Source: Streptomyces sp. NA04227 (GTDB lineage: Bacteria; Actinomycetota; Actinomycetes; Streptomycetales; Streptomycetaceae). Taken from it: a stretch of 64,000 bases of DNA. Positions 1 to 7,661 of the stretch are shown one piece after another. Each line of letters opens with the position of its first letter. Position 1 is the first letter of the stretch. The translations under genes were made by a program, and so were the position numbers. The stretch lies in contig NZ_CP054918.1 in the NCBI RefSeq assembly GCF_013364195.1, positions 1,663,001 through 1,727,000 of the forward strand. The letters are read 5' to 3'. The notes under the pieces were generated by a model. It saw only the letters and a program-made list of their open reading frames with translations, did not search any database and had not been told where the DNA came from.

Positions 1-558
1 CGCCGCCAGCTCCTCGGCATCGGACTGCGCAAGCTGGTGGAGCGGCCGATCCACGAGCTCTCCATCGACGAGGTGGCCCAGGAGGCGGGCATCTCCCGGG
101 GCCTGCTCTTCCACCACTTCCCGACCAAGACCGCCTACTACGACGAGGTGGTCGCCGCGGCGGCCCGGCGCGTACTGCGCAACACCGCACCCGACGAGGG
201 CCTGGCCGCGGCCCCCGCGCTGCGCCAGTCCGTGGAGCGCTTCTTCGCGCAGATCGAGCGCCGCCGGGACTTCTATCTGGCCCTGGTCTTCGGCCAGGGC
301 GCGGTCTCCCTCGGCGGCGAGCGGGTGGAGAGCCTGCGCGCCACGATCGCCCGGCGTGCGCTCGGCATCCTCGGCCTGGACGAGGGGTCCCTGCCGGTGG
401 CCCACGCCTGGGCCGCCTACACCGAGGACCGCGCCCTGCAGTGGTCCGGCCGCCCGGCCCCCGAACGGGACGCGGCCAGGGACGCCGAGGTGACCCACTG
501 CGTGGACGCCCTGCACGCACTGCTCGCGCTGAAGATGCCGTCGGCGGAGGAAAACTGA
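1..558 (+). CDS. TetR/AcrR-family transcriptional regulator, 5' end outside window
   Basis: The reading frame is open from base 1, so the start lies upstream of the window; a GTG at 37 is internal. The visible N-terminus carries the helix-turn-helix of TetR repressors (SIDEVAQEAGISRGLLFHHF, followed by TKTAYYDEVV). The rest is a helical ligand-binding domain of about 140 residues with no recognisable ligand signature. TetR proteins bind palindromic operators as dimers and usually repress a neighbouring gene or their own. The likely target cannot be named because the upstream side is missing, and the downstream kinase is 196 bp away. Family assignment is secure; ligand unknown. Confidence 0.88.
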   Translation, partial: RRQLLGIGLRKLVERPIHELSIDEVAQEAGISRGLLFHHFPTKTAYYDEVVAAAARRVLRNTAPDEGLAAAPALRQSVERFFAQIERRRDFYLALVFGQGAVSLGGERVESLRATIARRALGILGLDEGSLPVAHAWAAYTEDRALQWSGRPAPERDAARDAEVTHCVDALHALLALKMPSAEEN

Positions 559-641
559 GGGGCGGGAGCCGCTGGCCGGTGGCCGGTGGCCGCCGGGGCA
601 TTAGCATGCCTGCTGGTGCGGGAACACCCCGGCCCGACGGC

Positions 642-698
642 CGAACAGCCTTGCTGCCAACGCGAACAGCCTTGCTGGGAGCGCGAACAGCCTTGCTG
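642..698 (+). repeat. Three 15-bp direct repeats at exact 21-bp period upstream of the kinase gene
   Basis: The 15-mer CGAACAGCCTTGCTG occurs at 642-656, 663-677 and 684-698, all identical. The 6-bp spacers differ, apart from a shared CG before copies two and three. A 21-bp period is two turns of B-DNA, so bound proteins would lie on one face. The array ends about 57 bp before the kinase start, a usual position for an operator. This may be a regulator binding array, but no regulator can be named. Confidence 0.7.
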
Positions 699-754
699 CG
701 AACGCCGGTCGGTCACACGGACGCGCGGGGTCGCGGCGGAGAGGCGTGCACGGG

Positions 755-2371
755 ATGGGGTTCGACTCGGACCTGCCACAGCGGATCGGCGGGTACGCCG
801 TGGAACGCAAGCTGGGCGCCGGTGGCATGGGAACGGTGTATCTGGCCCGCTCCCCGGGCGGCCGCGCGGTGGCCGTCAAAGTGGCACGCTCCGATCTGGC
901 CGGTGACCCGCACTTCCGTGCCCGGTTCCGTGCCGAGATCGAGGCGGCCCGCAAGGTGGGCGGCTTCCACACCGCCCCCGTCGTCGACGCCGACCCCGAC
1001 GCGGACGCCCCCTGGCTGGCCACCGCGTACATCCCCGGCCCCACCCTGTCCGGCCTGCTCGCCGGCCAGGGGCCGATGGACGAGGACCGGCTGCGGCAGC
1101 TGGGCGCTGCCCTGGCGGAGGCCCTTCAGGCCATCCACGCCTGCGGGCTCGTCCACCGCGACCTGAAGCCCGGCAACATCATCATGGCCGAGGACGGACC
1201 ACGGGTCCTCGACTTCGGCATCGCCCGAGCCGTGGAGTCCACCCGGATCACCTCCACCGGCACCACCTTCGGCACCCCCGGATACCTGGCCCCCGAACAG
1301 GCCCAGGGCAGTGAAGTCAGCGGCGCCGCCGATGTGTTCGCCCTCGGCGCGGTACTCGTCTCGGCAGCGGGCGGCAGCGCCTTCGGCACCGGCGCCCCCA
1401 TGGGCCTGATGTACCGCTCGGTGCACGAACCCGCGGATCTGTCGGCGGTGCCGGAGGCCCTGCGCCCGCTTGTCGCCGCCTGCCTGTCCAAGGACCCGGG
1501 CGCGCGGCCTACGCCGGACCGGTTGCTGCGGCTGCTGTTGCCGGGCGGGGACTCGCACGAGGCGACTGTGGTGGTACGCGGGGCACCGGGGGCGGTCGCG
1601 GGTGTGGGGGCGGTTACGCCTCCGGGGTCGGGGGCCACGAACGGTCCGGGGGGCAGCGGTACGGGAGGCCGTACAGACGGCGGCGGTACGGACGCCCCTG
1701 ACGCCGCCCGCACCCCGACCCCCGTCCTTGGCGACACGGACCCCAACAGCAACGCACCCACCGTCGGTCCCGGCCTCGCGGACAGCCCACCGGCCTGGGC
1801 GGAGCACCGCGACGCCACCCCCGTCCCGCCGACCGCGCCGCCGCCCGGTGAGCAGCGCGGGCGGCGGCCCGGACGGTCGATCGCCATGGCCCTCGCGGCA
1901 GCCGCCGCCACGGGCGCGCTGATCGGGGGCGCGGTGTACCTCACGCAGCAGGACGGGGGAAATGACAATCCGTCCGCCTCGTCCCCGAAGCCCCCATCGG
2001 CTTCGGTGCCTTCGTCGAACTCGTCTGACTCGTCCGACTCATCTGAGTCACCGGGCTCATCGGGCTCATCGGATGCGTCGCCCTCGTCGCCGTCATCGGC
2101 CGCTCAGGAGCCGGGAGCACAGGGCAAGGTCACGGTTCAAGTCAGCGGCGCGGAACAGCAGAGCTGGGTGTCCGCCAAGAACTCCGCGGGCCGGATGCTC
2201 TTCGACGGGCTTCTCGGGCAGGGCGAGACCAAGACCTTCACGGACACGAAGGCGGTCAACCTGGTCCTCGGCGACGCGAGCGCCGTACGACTCGTCGTCA
2301 ACGGCAAAGAGGTACCGAACGAGTTCACGCCCGGGCAGGTGGAGCGCCTGGTGTTCACGAAGGAGGACTAG
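755..2371 (+). CDS. Membrane Ser/Thr protein kinase with RodZ-like (DUF4115) outer domain
   Basis: Hanks-type kinase of 538 residues from the ATG at 755. A GTG at 746 is also in frame, but the GGAGAGG at 737-743 is spaced properly only for 755. Visible motifs are the glycine loop LGAGGMGTVY (about 20-29), the lysine of VAVKVA (42), HRDLKPGN (about 133), DFGIA (about 152) and GTPGYLAPEQ. A proline/glycine-rich linker leads to one membrane segment near 375-398, then a low-complexity Ser/Asp/Pro stretch. The last 80 residues resemble the DUF4115 domain at the RodZ C-terminus, probably outside the cell. Family knowledge says such kinases phosphorylate cytoplasmic proteins in response to an outer signal; the ligand and targets are unknown. 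A mutated copy of its 3' end lies at 6968-7042. Confidence 0.93.
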   Translation: MGFDSDLPQRIGGYAVERKLGAGGMGTVYLARSPGGRAVAVKVARSDLAGDPHFRARFRAEIEAARKVGGFHTAPVVDADPDADAPWLATAYIPGPTLSGLLAGQGPMDEDRLRQLGAALAEALQAIHACGLVHRDLKPGNIIMAEDGPRVLDFGIARAVESTRITSTGTTFGTPGYLAPEQAQGSEVSGAADVFALGAVLVSAAGGSAFGTGAPMGLMYRSVHEPADLSAVPEALRPLVAACLSKDPGARPTPDRLLRLLLPGGDSHEATVVVRGAPGAVAGVGAVTPPGSGATNGPGGSGTGGRTDGGGTDAPDAARTPTPVLGDTDPNSNAPTVGPGLADSPPAWAEHRDATPVPPTAPPPGEQRGRRPGRSIAMALAAAAATGALIGGAVYLTQQDGGNDNPSASSPKPPSASVPSSNSSDSSDSSESPGSSGSSDASPSSPSSAAQEPGAQGKVTVQVSGAEQQSWVSAKNSAGRMLFDGLLGQGETKTFTDTKAVNLVLGDASAVRLVVNGKEVPNEFTPGQVERLVFTKED

Positions 2372-2379
2372 CGACCTGA

Positions 2380-2417
2380 GTCGGAGACTCGTCGGCAGTG
2401 GGCGGCGAATCTCCGAC
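2380..2417 (+). terminator. Candidate hairpin terminator of the kinase gene
   Basis: GTCGGAGA at 2380-2387 pairs perfectly with TCTCCGAC at 2410-2417 across a 22-nt loop, starting 8 bp after the stop codon. No T-run follows, as is usual in Streptomyces. The large loop makes this moderate evidence only. Confidence 0.45.
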
Positions 2418-2845
2418 CCAGGCCACTGAGCCGTTTCCTTCGAACCCAGCACGGCCGATCCGACGAGTGCCGCCCCAGCAGGCGGGCAGCCAGGCCCAGT
2501 TCGCCGCCGCTCGGTGCAGCCACCGGCATCGGCACGGCCACAACCCTGCGTCGGCATTTCAACCGGACAGTCGGGTGCCTCCGGATGCCTGTCGCCGGGC
2601 TTTTCGGGTGCGGCCTGCGCCAGGCACCTGACAGCCCGACAGAAAATGCCCCCTTGTCCACTCTTGTCCCAGGCATCTTGAGCACACATGATGGTCTAGA
2701 CCAGAAGCTCTTGCTGTGCAGCTCTCGCCCTCCGACTCGACCTTCCAATGGCGCGGGCTGCCACAGGGCACACAAATCGGGGAACCCTTTGATGCGCCGT
2801 GAGTACGACTGCGTTCATTCCGGGTCATGGTGTGGAAAGTTGAAA
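2418..2845 (+). other. 428-bp leader region of the secreted-protein gene
   Basis: No convincing gene lies here: the open frames lack coding character and ribosome sites. The only strong signal is the 12-bp palindrome at 2692-2703 (see separate entry). TTGTCC near 2665 and CATGAT near 2688 form a plausible promoter just upstream of it. The second half of the region is visibly less GC-rich than its surroundings. Confidence 0.5.
2692..2703. promoter_or_regulatory. DasR-type (dre) operator candidate
   Basis: TGGTCTAGACCA is a perfect 12-bp palindrome. It equals the core of the known DasR responsive element, whose consensus is ACTGGTCTAGACCACT. Here the two flanking bases on each side differ from the consensus (GA before, GA after). 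It lies about 143 bp upstream of the GTG at 2846 and just after a plausible promoter. DasR is the GntR-family GlcNAc sensor of Streptomyces. Match to the core is seen; binding is inferred. Confidence 0.65.
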
Positions 2846-3532
2846 GTGAAAAAGCGAATTGTTCAGGCGTCAGGCGCGTCCCTGGCAGCTCTACTTGTTT
2901 CGATAGGGCTCGCCGGAACCGCGATCGCGGCACCCGGTTCCGAAGCAGACCCAATCGACTCGACTCCCTCGGACGGCACAGGCGTGCACACTGCCCCGCC
3001 GGAAGAACCCACGGAAGAGCTCGTCGACGTGACGGACCCGGCCTCGGAACCTGATACCGGTCCGACTCCGGAGGCCGGGAACTCGAATCTTCCACCCAAG
3101 GAGGACTGTGGGCGGCCGTCCCGGATCTATACACCGGACAAGAAGGGGCGCAGCTATCACAAGGGAGTCGGTGCGACGCTCTCGAATACGAATCGCACCT
3201 CTCGGACTCTCAAGTCCACCTTTACGTCCGAAGTATCAGGGGAGGTGGGCGTCAGCGTCAGCGCGGGACTCACTACCAAGGTCGACTTCATGATCGCCGA
3301 GATTGAGGCGAAATGGGATGTTGAACTGTCCGCCAAGATAACCGCCAAGATGGGCGTCAATGTCATGGTGGACACACCGCCCAAGAAGACGACCAACGCC
3401 AAGTACGGCGTCTACCGCCTCAAGGTGACAGGCACCAGCTATCAGCATTACGGCTTCTGTCGCTACTCACCGAAGAAGACGGTCACCAGCTACACGCCTT
3501 ACAAGGTGGGTTGGTACGTATGGGAAGAGTAA
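2846..3532 (+). CDS. Secreted protein with signal peptide and beta-strand-rich domain, unknown function
   Basis: The chosen GTG start at 2846 sits 6 nt after GGAAAG (2834-2839) and gives a normal signal peptide: MKKRIVQ, a hydrophobic core, then cleavage after TAIAA. In-frame ATG 2792 and TTG 2840 would add an unlikely leader. The mature chain begins with about 60 acidic, Pro/Glu/Thr-rich residues. The folded part of about 140 residues has alternating Ser/Thr/Val strands (TFTSEVSGEVGVSVSAGL, then repeated Lys-Ile-Thr-Ala stretches) and ends in Trp/Tyr-rich VGWYVWEE. That alternation recalls the stalk of aerolysin-like pore-formers, but I cannot place it in a family. Two cysteines could pair. 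The gene overlaps the next one by 13 bp, so the two products are probably made together. Confidence 0.75.
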   Translation: MKKRIVQASGASLAALLVSIGLAGTAIAAPGSEADPIDSTPSDGTGVHTAPPEEPTEELVDVTDPASEPDTGPTPEAGNSNLPPKEDCGRPSRIYTPDKKGRSYHKGVGATLSNTNRTSRTLKSTFTSEVSGEVGVSVSAGLTTKVDFMIAEIEAKWDVELSAKITAKMGVNVMVDTPPKKTTNAKYGVYRLKVTGTSYQHYGFCRYSPKKTVTSYTPYKVGWYVWEE

Positions 3533-4014
3533 GCCGGAGGGGCCAGTTCGGTGCACGAGCGGCCATGACCGTGATCGGCGTGCTCTCATTCGGTCTCCTT
3601 CTCAGCGGATGCACGGAGGCAGCCACCGATGACCAGGCCGAACCGCATACGCTTCCTGAGAAGACGCGGCCATCAGGCAGGGCGGAAGAGGTGCCAGGGG
3701 AATCGGTGACCCGGGCCCCGAAGCTCGTGGAGGGGACGGCTCTCGCCGAAGTCGCTTCGGCGCGTGGGAACGGGAGTGTCGACCTCAACGGCAAGGTGGG
3801 CAAAGGACCTTTGACGCTCATGGTCAACTGCGAGGGAAAGGGAACCCTCAAGGTGGAAGTGAAACCCGTAGAGGTGCGGTTCCCTCTCGAATGCGTCGAG
3901 GGAGAGGTCAGCAGCACGATGAATCAGGTCGTTCTCAAAAGAGAGCGGTCCGACGGCTGGGTGAGCGTCACCGCACCGTCTTCGGTGCGCTGGGCGCTCA
4001 CCGTGGGGAAATGA
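3520..4014 (+). CDS. Putative lipoprotein, partner of the upstream secreted protein
   Basis: The ATG at 3520 lies inside the last codons of the previous gene, with AAGGTGG (3503-3509) as ribosome site, so translation is probably coupled. An in-frame TTG at 3511 is too close to that site. The 164-residue product begins with an Arg-rich stretch, a hydrophobic segment and the lipobox LLLSGC, so Cys about 30 would be lipidated and anchor it outside the membrane. The mature part has two further cysteines (VNCEG, LECVEG) that probably form a disulfide, and short beta strands ending VRWALTVGK. No known domain recognised. Role inferred from pairing only. Confidence 0.75.
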   Translation: MGRVSRRGQFGARAAMTVIGVLSFGLLLSGCTEAATDDQAEPHTLPEKTRPSGRAEEVPGESVTRAPKLVEGTALAEVASARGNGSVDLNGKVGKGPLTLMVNCEGKGTLKVEVKPVEVRFPLECVEGEVSSTMNQVVLKRERSDGWVSVTAPSSVRWALTVGK

Positions 4015-4120
4015 GTCGCCGTGCCGTCGGTGAATGAGCTGCAGCGTGTGCAGACGAGCATGAGAACAGCCCAAGAGGTGCAAGCCGAGAGCAGGAGGGG
4101 CCGTTTCGAAGCCGACGGAC

Positions 4121-4152
4121 GCAGAGCGGGCCCGTTTCAGGGCCCGCTCTGC
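4121..4152 (+). terminator. Strong hairpin terminator after the lipoprotein gene
   Basis: GCAGAGCGGGCCC (4121-4133) and GGGCCCGCTCTGC (4140-4152) form a perfect 13-bp stem with loop GTTTCA. It lies 107 bp after the lipoprotein stop, in the 353-bp gap between convergent genes. No coding sequence was seen in that gap. Confidence 0.85.
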
Positions 4153-4310
4153 GCCGAGGCCGGAGAACACTATGGCGCTTACCCGGGGCATCCGTTGGAC
4201 CGCCGGAGAGACAGCCCGGGTTCACCGCCCGTCCTCATGCGAACGATGGTCCTGCCATCGCCGGTAGATCGGTTCCGTAGCCGACTGGTGGCGGATGCAA
4301 GTGGAGAGGC

Positions 4311-4342
4311 AGCGCCGCCCGTCACTCCGGCCGGGCGGCGCT
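4311..4342 (-). terminator. Hairpin terminator of the GH59 gene
   Basis: AGCGCCGCCC (4311-4320) pairs perfectly with GGGCGGCGCT (4333-4342) across a 12-nt loop. It lies 26 bp beyond the stop of the leftward glycosidase gene. Confidence 0.7.
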
Positions 4343-4367
4343 CCTTGCTCTCCGTGTCCGCCCGCCG

Positions 4368-6854
4368 TCAGTCCGTCCGCTCGATGCGCCAGCGCTGGAC
4401 GGCGGCGCCTCCGGGGATGTTCTGCACCGCCTTCGCCCCGCTCGCCGTCGAGGCCTTGTCGACGTCCAGTTTGCTGCCGGTGGCGCGCGAGGTCAGCGTG
4501 TACGCGCCGTTGTCCGAGAGGGCGATCTGCCACTGCTGGCCGGTCCCGCCGTTGCCCTGCCAGAGGTGCAACGGGGTACCGGGGACCGGAGTGTTGCCCG
4601 GCACGTCGAGGACCTTGCCGCTGGCCGCACCGGTCACGGTGTAGTAGCCGTCACCGGCCGGGGTGAGCCGCCACCGTTGGTTGGCGCCGCCGTTGTCGTC
4701 CCACTGCACCACGGGCGTGCCGTCAGCGGTGCCGCCGCCGGAGGCGTCGAGCACCTTTCCGGTGTGCGCGTTGACCAGCTTGTACGTACCCTCCGGCAGC
4801 GCGGCCGACCGCCCCGGCTGGACGGAGAAATCGGCGTACTGCGCGGTGGTCCAGCCGCCGGTGCCGATGCCGGTCATGCCGCCCGCGTACGAGGTGTCCC
4901 GTACCGTGGTGAGTTTCTTGCCGTCGATGCGCACCGTGATCTCGGAGCCCTCGAAGGTCAGGGCGAGGCGGTGCCAGGTCCCGGTGCCCGGGGCCGTGAC
5001 CTTTCCGCTCGCCAGGGTGGTGAACTTCCAGTCCTTGTCGGTCTTCAGGAGCGACCAGGCGCCGTCCTGGCCGAGGCGCAGGTGGTAGGCGTCCAGGCCG
5101 TTGTTGTTGCGGTTCTGGGTGCTCACGCGCCCGAGGATCTCCGCCTGCCCCTCCTCCTCGAGCAACACCCGTGCGGAAGCGGTGTAGTTGGACCAGCTCA
5201 GGTCACCCATCAGCGCGTACGGCTGGTGCCCGGGTTCGTCGGTCCACCGGATCGGGACCTGGGGAGCCATCTGCCGCAGACAGTTGCCGTCCCGGCCGCC
5301 GCCGCAGGGAGCCGACTCGAAGGCGCCGTTCATGGAGGCGAAGTACTTGGCCTCCCGGCCCACCGGGTAGTCCGCGAAGCTGTCCTTGTACGGCAGTCGC
5401 AGCGGGCTGCGCTCCGGACCGGTCGCGGTGGCCGCGCCCTGGCCGGTCGTGGTGGTGACGGTGTAGACGTGTCCGGGCTTCAGGGTGAGCCGGTACGTGC
5501 CGTCGACCGCGGTCAGGTCGCCCGCCGAAGTCATGCGCGGGTGGGCTGAGTTCAGGTCGGTGGACCAGACGTGCAGCGTGCCGCCGGGCAGTCCGCCCGC
5601 CGTCTTGAGGGTGACCTCCTGCTCGGCGGTGGCCTGCGTGGTCTCCAGGACGGTGCTCCAGGCGCTCTTGTCCGGGGCTGCGTAGCTGACGTAGCTGCCG
5701 TTCTCGCGCGCGCCGCCCAGGTAACCGCCCGCGGTGTCCAGGTACTTCCAGCCCCGGGCGGTGAACTGCGTGGTCTGCGCGGTGACCCAGGTGCTGCGGC
5801 CCACCCGGTAGGCACCCGACCAGGGCTGGTCGGCGACCACCATGCCCACCGTGTTGAAGTACTGGTTCGGATAGAGCGCCGCCACCAGCGGCCAGTGCAT
5901 GAAGGACGTCATACGGCCGTCCAGATAGCCGCGGTTGATCCCGCGCGCCATCGCCGCGGCACCCGTCTCGGTGTCCTTGGAACCGTTCTCGCTCGCCCAG
6001 AGCGGCTTGCCGATGGCCACGGCGTCCGCACTGCTCGGGCAGCTGGTCATCTCACTGAGATATCCACAGGGATAGTGCGAACCGACCACGTCGATCGCCT
6101 TGTTCAGCTCCGGGTCCTTGCCCATGGCGGTGGCCACGTCCCAGCCGGCCGAGTCGTCGGCGACGATCTTCACCTTGTCGTAGCCCTTGGCGTCCAGGTC
6201 GGCGCGCAGCTTCTTGTACCAACCGGCGTCGTACCCGCGCTCGTTCCAGCCACCGAGGTAGTCGATGGTCAGTCCGTGCCGCTCGGCGCAACCCAGCCAG
6301 CGCACCAGGTAGTCGATCATGTCCTGGGACCAGAAGTTGCCGTCGCCGATCCAGCCGGGAGCGCCCCAGGACAGCGCGGCCAGCCCGATCCGCGGATTGC
6401 GCTGCTTGGCCTGCTTCATCAGCCACCATTCGTAGCCGTTGTCGCAGTTGACGGTTCCCCGCTCGTGCTCGATGGAGGACTCGGAGCCGTCGGTGGAGTT
6501 GGTGTCGCCGCCGATCTCGACCTTCAGCGTCTGGAGCGCCGCGCCCTGCCCCGGCTTGAAGAGGTAGTCGAGTATCCGGGCCCGCTGCGGCTCCGGATAG
6601 TCGACCAGCAGCCGCGAGTTGCCCCCGCCGCCGCTGATGGCGCCGATGCCGTCGAAGGTCCGGCCCGGGCTCGCGCCGTCCACGGTGATCGCCGTCGGGG
6701 CGGGCGGGGCCGCTGCCGCCGTCCGGTTGTCGAGTCCGGCGAGGAGGGGAACGCAGAGCAGGAAGGCCAGTAACAGCGCCACTCCGGGGACTCGGGGGGA
6801 TCTGTCTCGGGGAGATCTGTAGCGGGCCGGGGCACGGGTGGGGTCCAAGCGCAT
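4368..6854 (-). CDS. Secreted GH59 beta-galactosidase/galactosylceramidase with ricin-type lectin tail
   Basis: The ATG at 6854 follows GGAGG by 10 nt and gives an Arg-rich leader, one hydrophobic segment and a signal cleavage near AAAAP, for 828 residues; the longer frame from 6959 has no ribosome site. The first 650 residues match glycoside hydrolase family 59, the galactocerebrosidase family. The N-terminal FDGIGAISGGGGNSR, the acid/base Glu of GGWNERG (about 205) and the nucleophile Glu of LWASENG (about 288) are all present. A concanavalin-like sandwich follows. The last 140 residues are a beta-trefoil with repeated QW-type motifs (NQRWRLTP, GQQWQI, VQRWRI), as in ricin B carbohydrate-binding modules. 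It probably releases galactose from outside glycans. Natural substrate unknown. Confidence 0.9.
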   Translation of the reverse strand: MRLDPTRAPARYRSPRDRSPRVPGVALLLAFLLCVPLLAGLDNRTAAAAPPAPTAITVDGASPGRTFDGIGAISGGGGNSRLLVDYPEPQRARILDYLFKPGQGAALQTLKVEIGGDTNSTDGSESSIEHERGTVNCDNGYEWWLMKQAKQRNPRIGLAALSWGAPGWIGDGNFWSQDMIDYLVRWLGCAERHGLTIDYLGGWNERGYDAGWYKKLRADLDAKGYDKVKIVADDSAGWDVATAMGKDPELNKAIDVVGSHYPCGYLSEMTSCPSSADAVAIGKPLWASENGSKDTETGAAAMARGINRGYLDGRMTSFMHWPLVAALYPNQYFNTVGMVVADQPWSGAYRVGRSTWVTAQTTQFTARGWKYLDTAGGYLGGARENGSYVSYAAPDKSAWSTVLETTQATAEQEVTLKTAGGLPGGTLHVWSTDLNSAHPRMTSAGDLTAVDGTYRLTLKPGHVYTVTTTTGQGAATATGPERSPLRLPYKDSFADYPVGREAKYFASMNGAFESAPCGGGRDGNCLRQMAPQVPIRWTDEPGHQPYALMGDLSWSNYTASARVLLEEEGQAEILGRVSTQNRNNNGLDAYHLRLGQDGAWSLLKTDKDWKFTTLASGKVTAPGTGTWHRLALTFEGSEITVRIDGKKLTTVRDTSYAGGMTGIGTGGWTTAQYADFSVQPGRSAALPEGTYKLVNAHTGKVLDASGGGTADGTPVVQWDDNGGANQRWRLTPAGDGYYTVTGAASGKVLDVPGNTPVPGTPLHLWQGNGGTGQQWQIALSDNGAYTLTSRATGSKLDVDKASTASGAKAVQNIPGGAAVQRWRIERTD

Positions 6855-6967
6855 ACGGTCATCGCCTCCAGCGCTGAGTGAGAGGTGAACGTCGCTCAGC
6901 TTGACCGGGGCGGTTGAGTGAAGGCATGGACGCGCAGTGCGATCACTTGGACTTTTCACTCGGCCGA

Positions 6968-7042
6968 CACCGTCGGTCCCGGCCTGTACAGGACGAGTTC
7001 ACGCCCGGGCGGGTGGAGCGTCCGGTGTTCACGAAGGAGGAC
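6968..7042 (+). pseudogene. Relic of the kinase gene's 3' end
   Basis: Bases 6994-7042 match 2320-2368, the last codons of the kinase at 755-2371, at 46 of 49 positions; the stop TAG is here CAG. Just before, 6968-6985 repeats 18 bp of the same gene (1759-1776) exactly. Order and strand are kept but about 540 bp between them are missing. This is a decayed, deleted duplicate without start, frame or stop. It sits in the 384-bp gap between the divergent glycosidase and parvulin genes, which holds no other gene. Confidence 0.85.
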
Positions 7043-7238
7043 CAGGGATCAGGCGGGCCCTCCTCGACGTACCCACCGTGACCGCCTGTGAGAGTGTGCA
7101 TGTCTGACATACGAAGGCTGCCTGCGGGAGGCCGGAGGAACCCGGGGCTGGTGGGAGCCGTGAAGCGCCACCACCCACGAGGTCCCGACCCGTCCTCCTC
7201 GGCGCCGCTGATGGGTACCGTTCGGAAGGATGTAGCCG

Positions 7239-7520
7239 ATGGCTAGGGCAAGTGCACGTCACATTTTGGTCGCCAGTGAGGACAAGGCGTCCGAGCTCAA
7301 GACGCAGATCGAGGCCGGAGCGGACTTCGCCGAGGTCGCCAGGGCGAACTCCACCTGTCCCTCCTCGCGCCAGGGTGGTGACCTCGGCACGTTCAGCCCG
7401 GGACAGATGGTCCGCGAGTTCGACCAGGTCGTCTTCTCCGCCCCGGTCGGCACCGTCCAGGGGCCGGTGAAGACCCAGTTCGGCTTCCACCTCATCGAGG
7501 TCTCCCACCGCGAGGACTGA
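7239..7520 (+). CDS. Parvulin-type peptidyl-prolyl isomerase
   Basis: A 93-residue single-domain rotamase of the PpiC/parvulin family, starting at ATG 7239 with AAGGA 8 nt upstream. Family hallmarks are RHILVASEDKA at the start, the central QGGDLGTFSPGQM and the end VKTQFGFHLIEV. There is no signal peptide or membrane segment, so unlike PrsA it should work in the cytoplasm, catalysing cis/trans isomerisation of Xaa-Pro bonds during folding. The length equals the bare domain, as in the small E. coli PpiC. It stands alone between two divergent or convergent neighbours, with a terminator behind. Confidence 0.92.
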   Translation: MARASARHILVASEDKASELKTQIEAGADFAEVARANSTCPSSRQGGDLGTFSPGQMVREFDQVVFSAPVGTVQGPVKTQFGFHLIEVSHRED

Positions 7521-7572
7521 CGCGAGGGGGCCGGGCCGCGTCTCGAACGTGGCCGGGTCATGAGGCGCGTGA

Positions 7573-7610
7573 GCGGGCCCGGTCGGTGCGAATGCGCCGA
7601 CCGGGCCCGC
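7573..7610. terminator. Bidirectional hairpin terminator between parvulin and phoD genes
   Basis: GCGGGCCCGGTCGG (7573-7586) and CCGACCGGGCCCGC (7597-7610) form a perfect 14-bp stem with a 10-nt loop, placed about 50 bp from the stop codons of both convergent genes. Confidence 0.85.
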
Positions 7611-7661
7611 CTGCTACGGCGCCGGAACACCAACTGTGCTACCGCGCCAAGAGGTTGAGGA

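Noticed and set aside
642..698. CRISPR-like repeat or IS end
   Set aside because: Spacers are only 6 bp and there is no transposase or flanking duplication.
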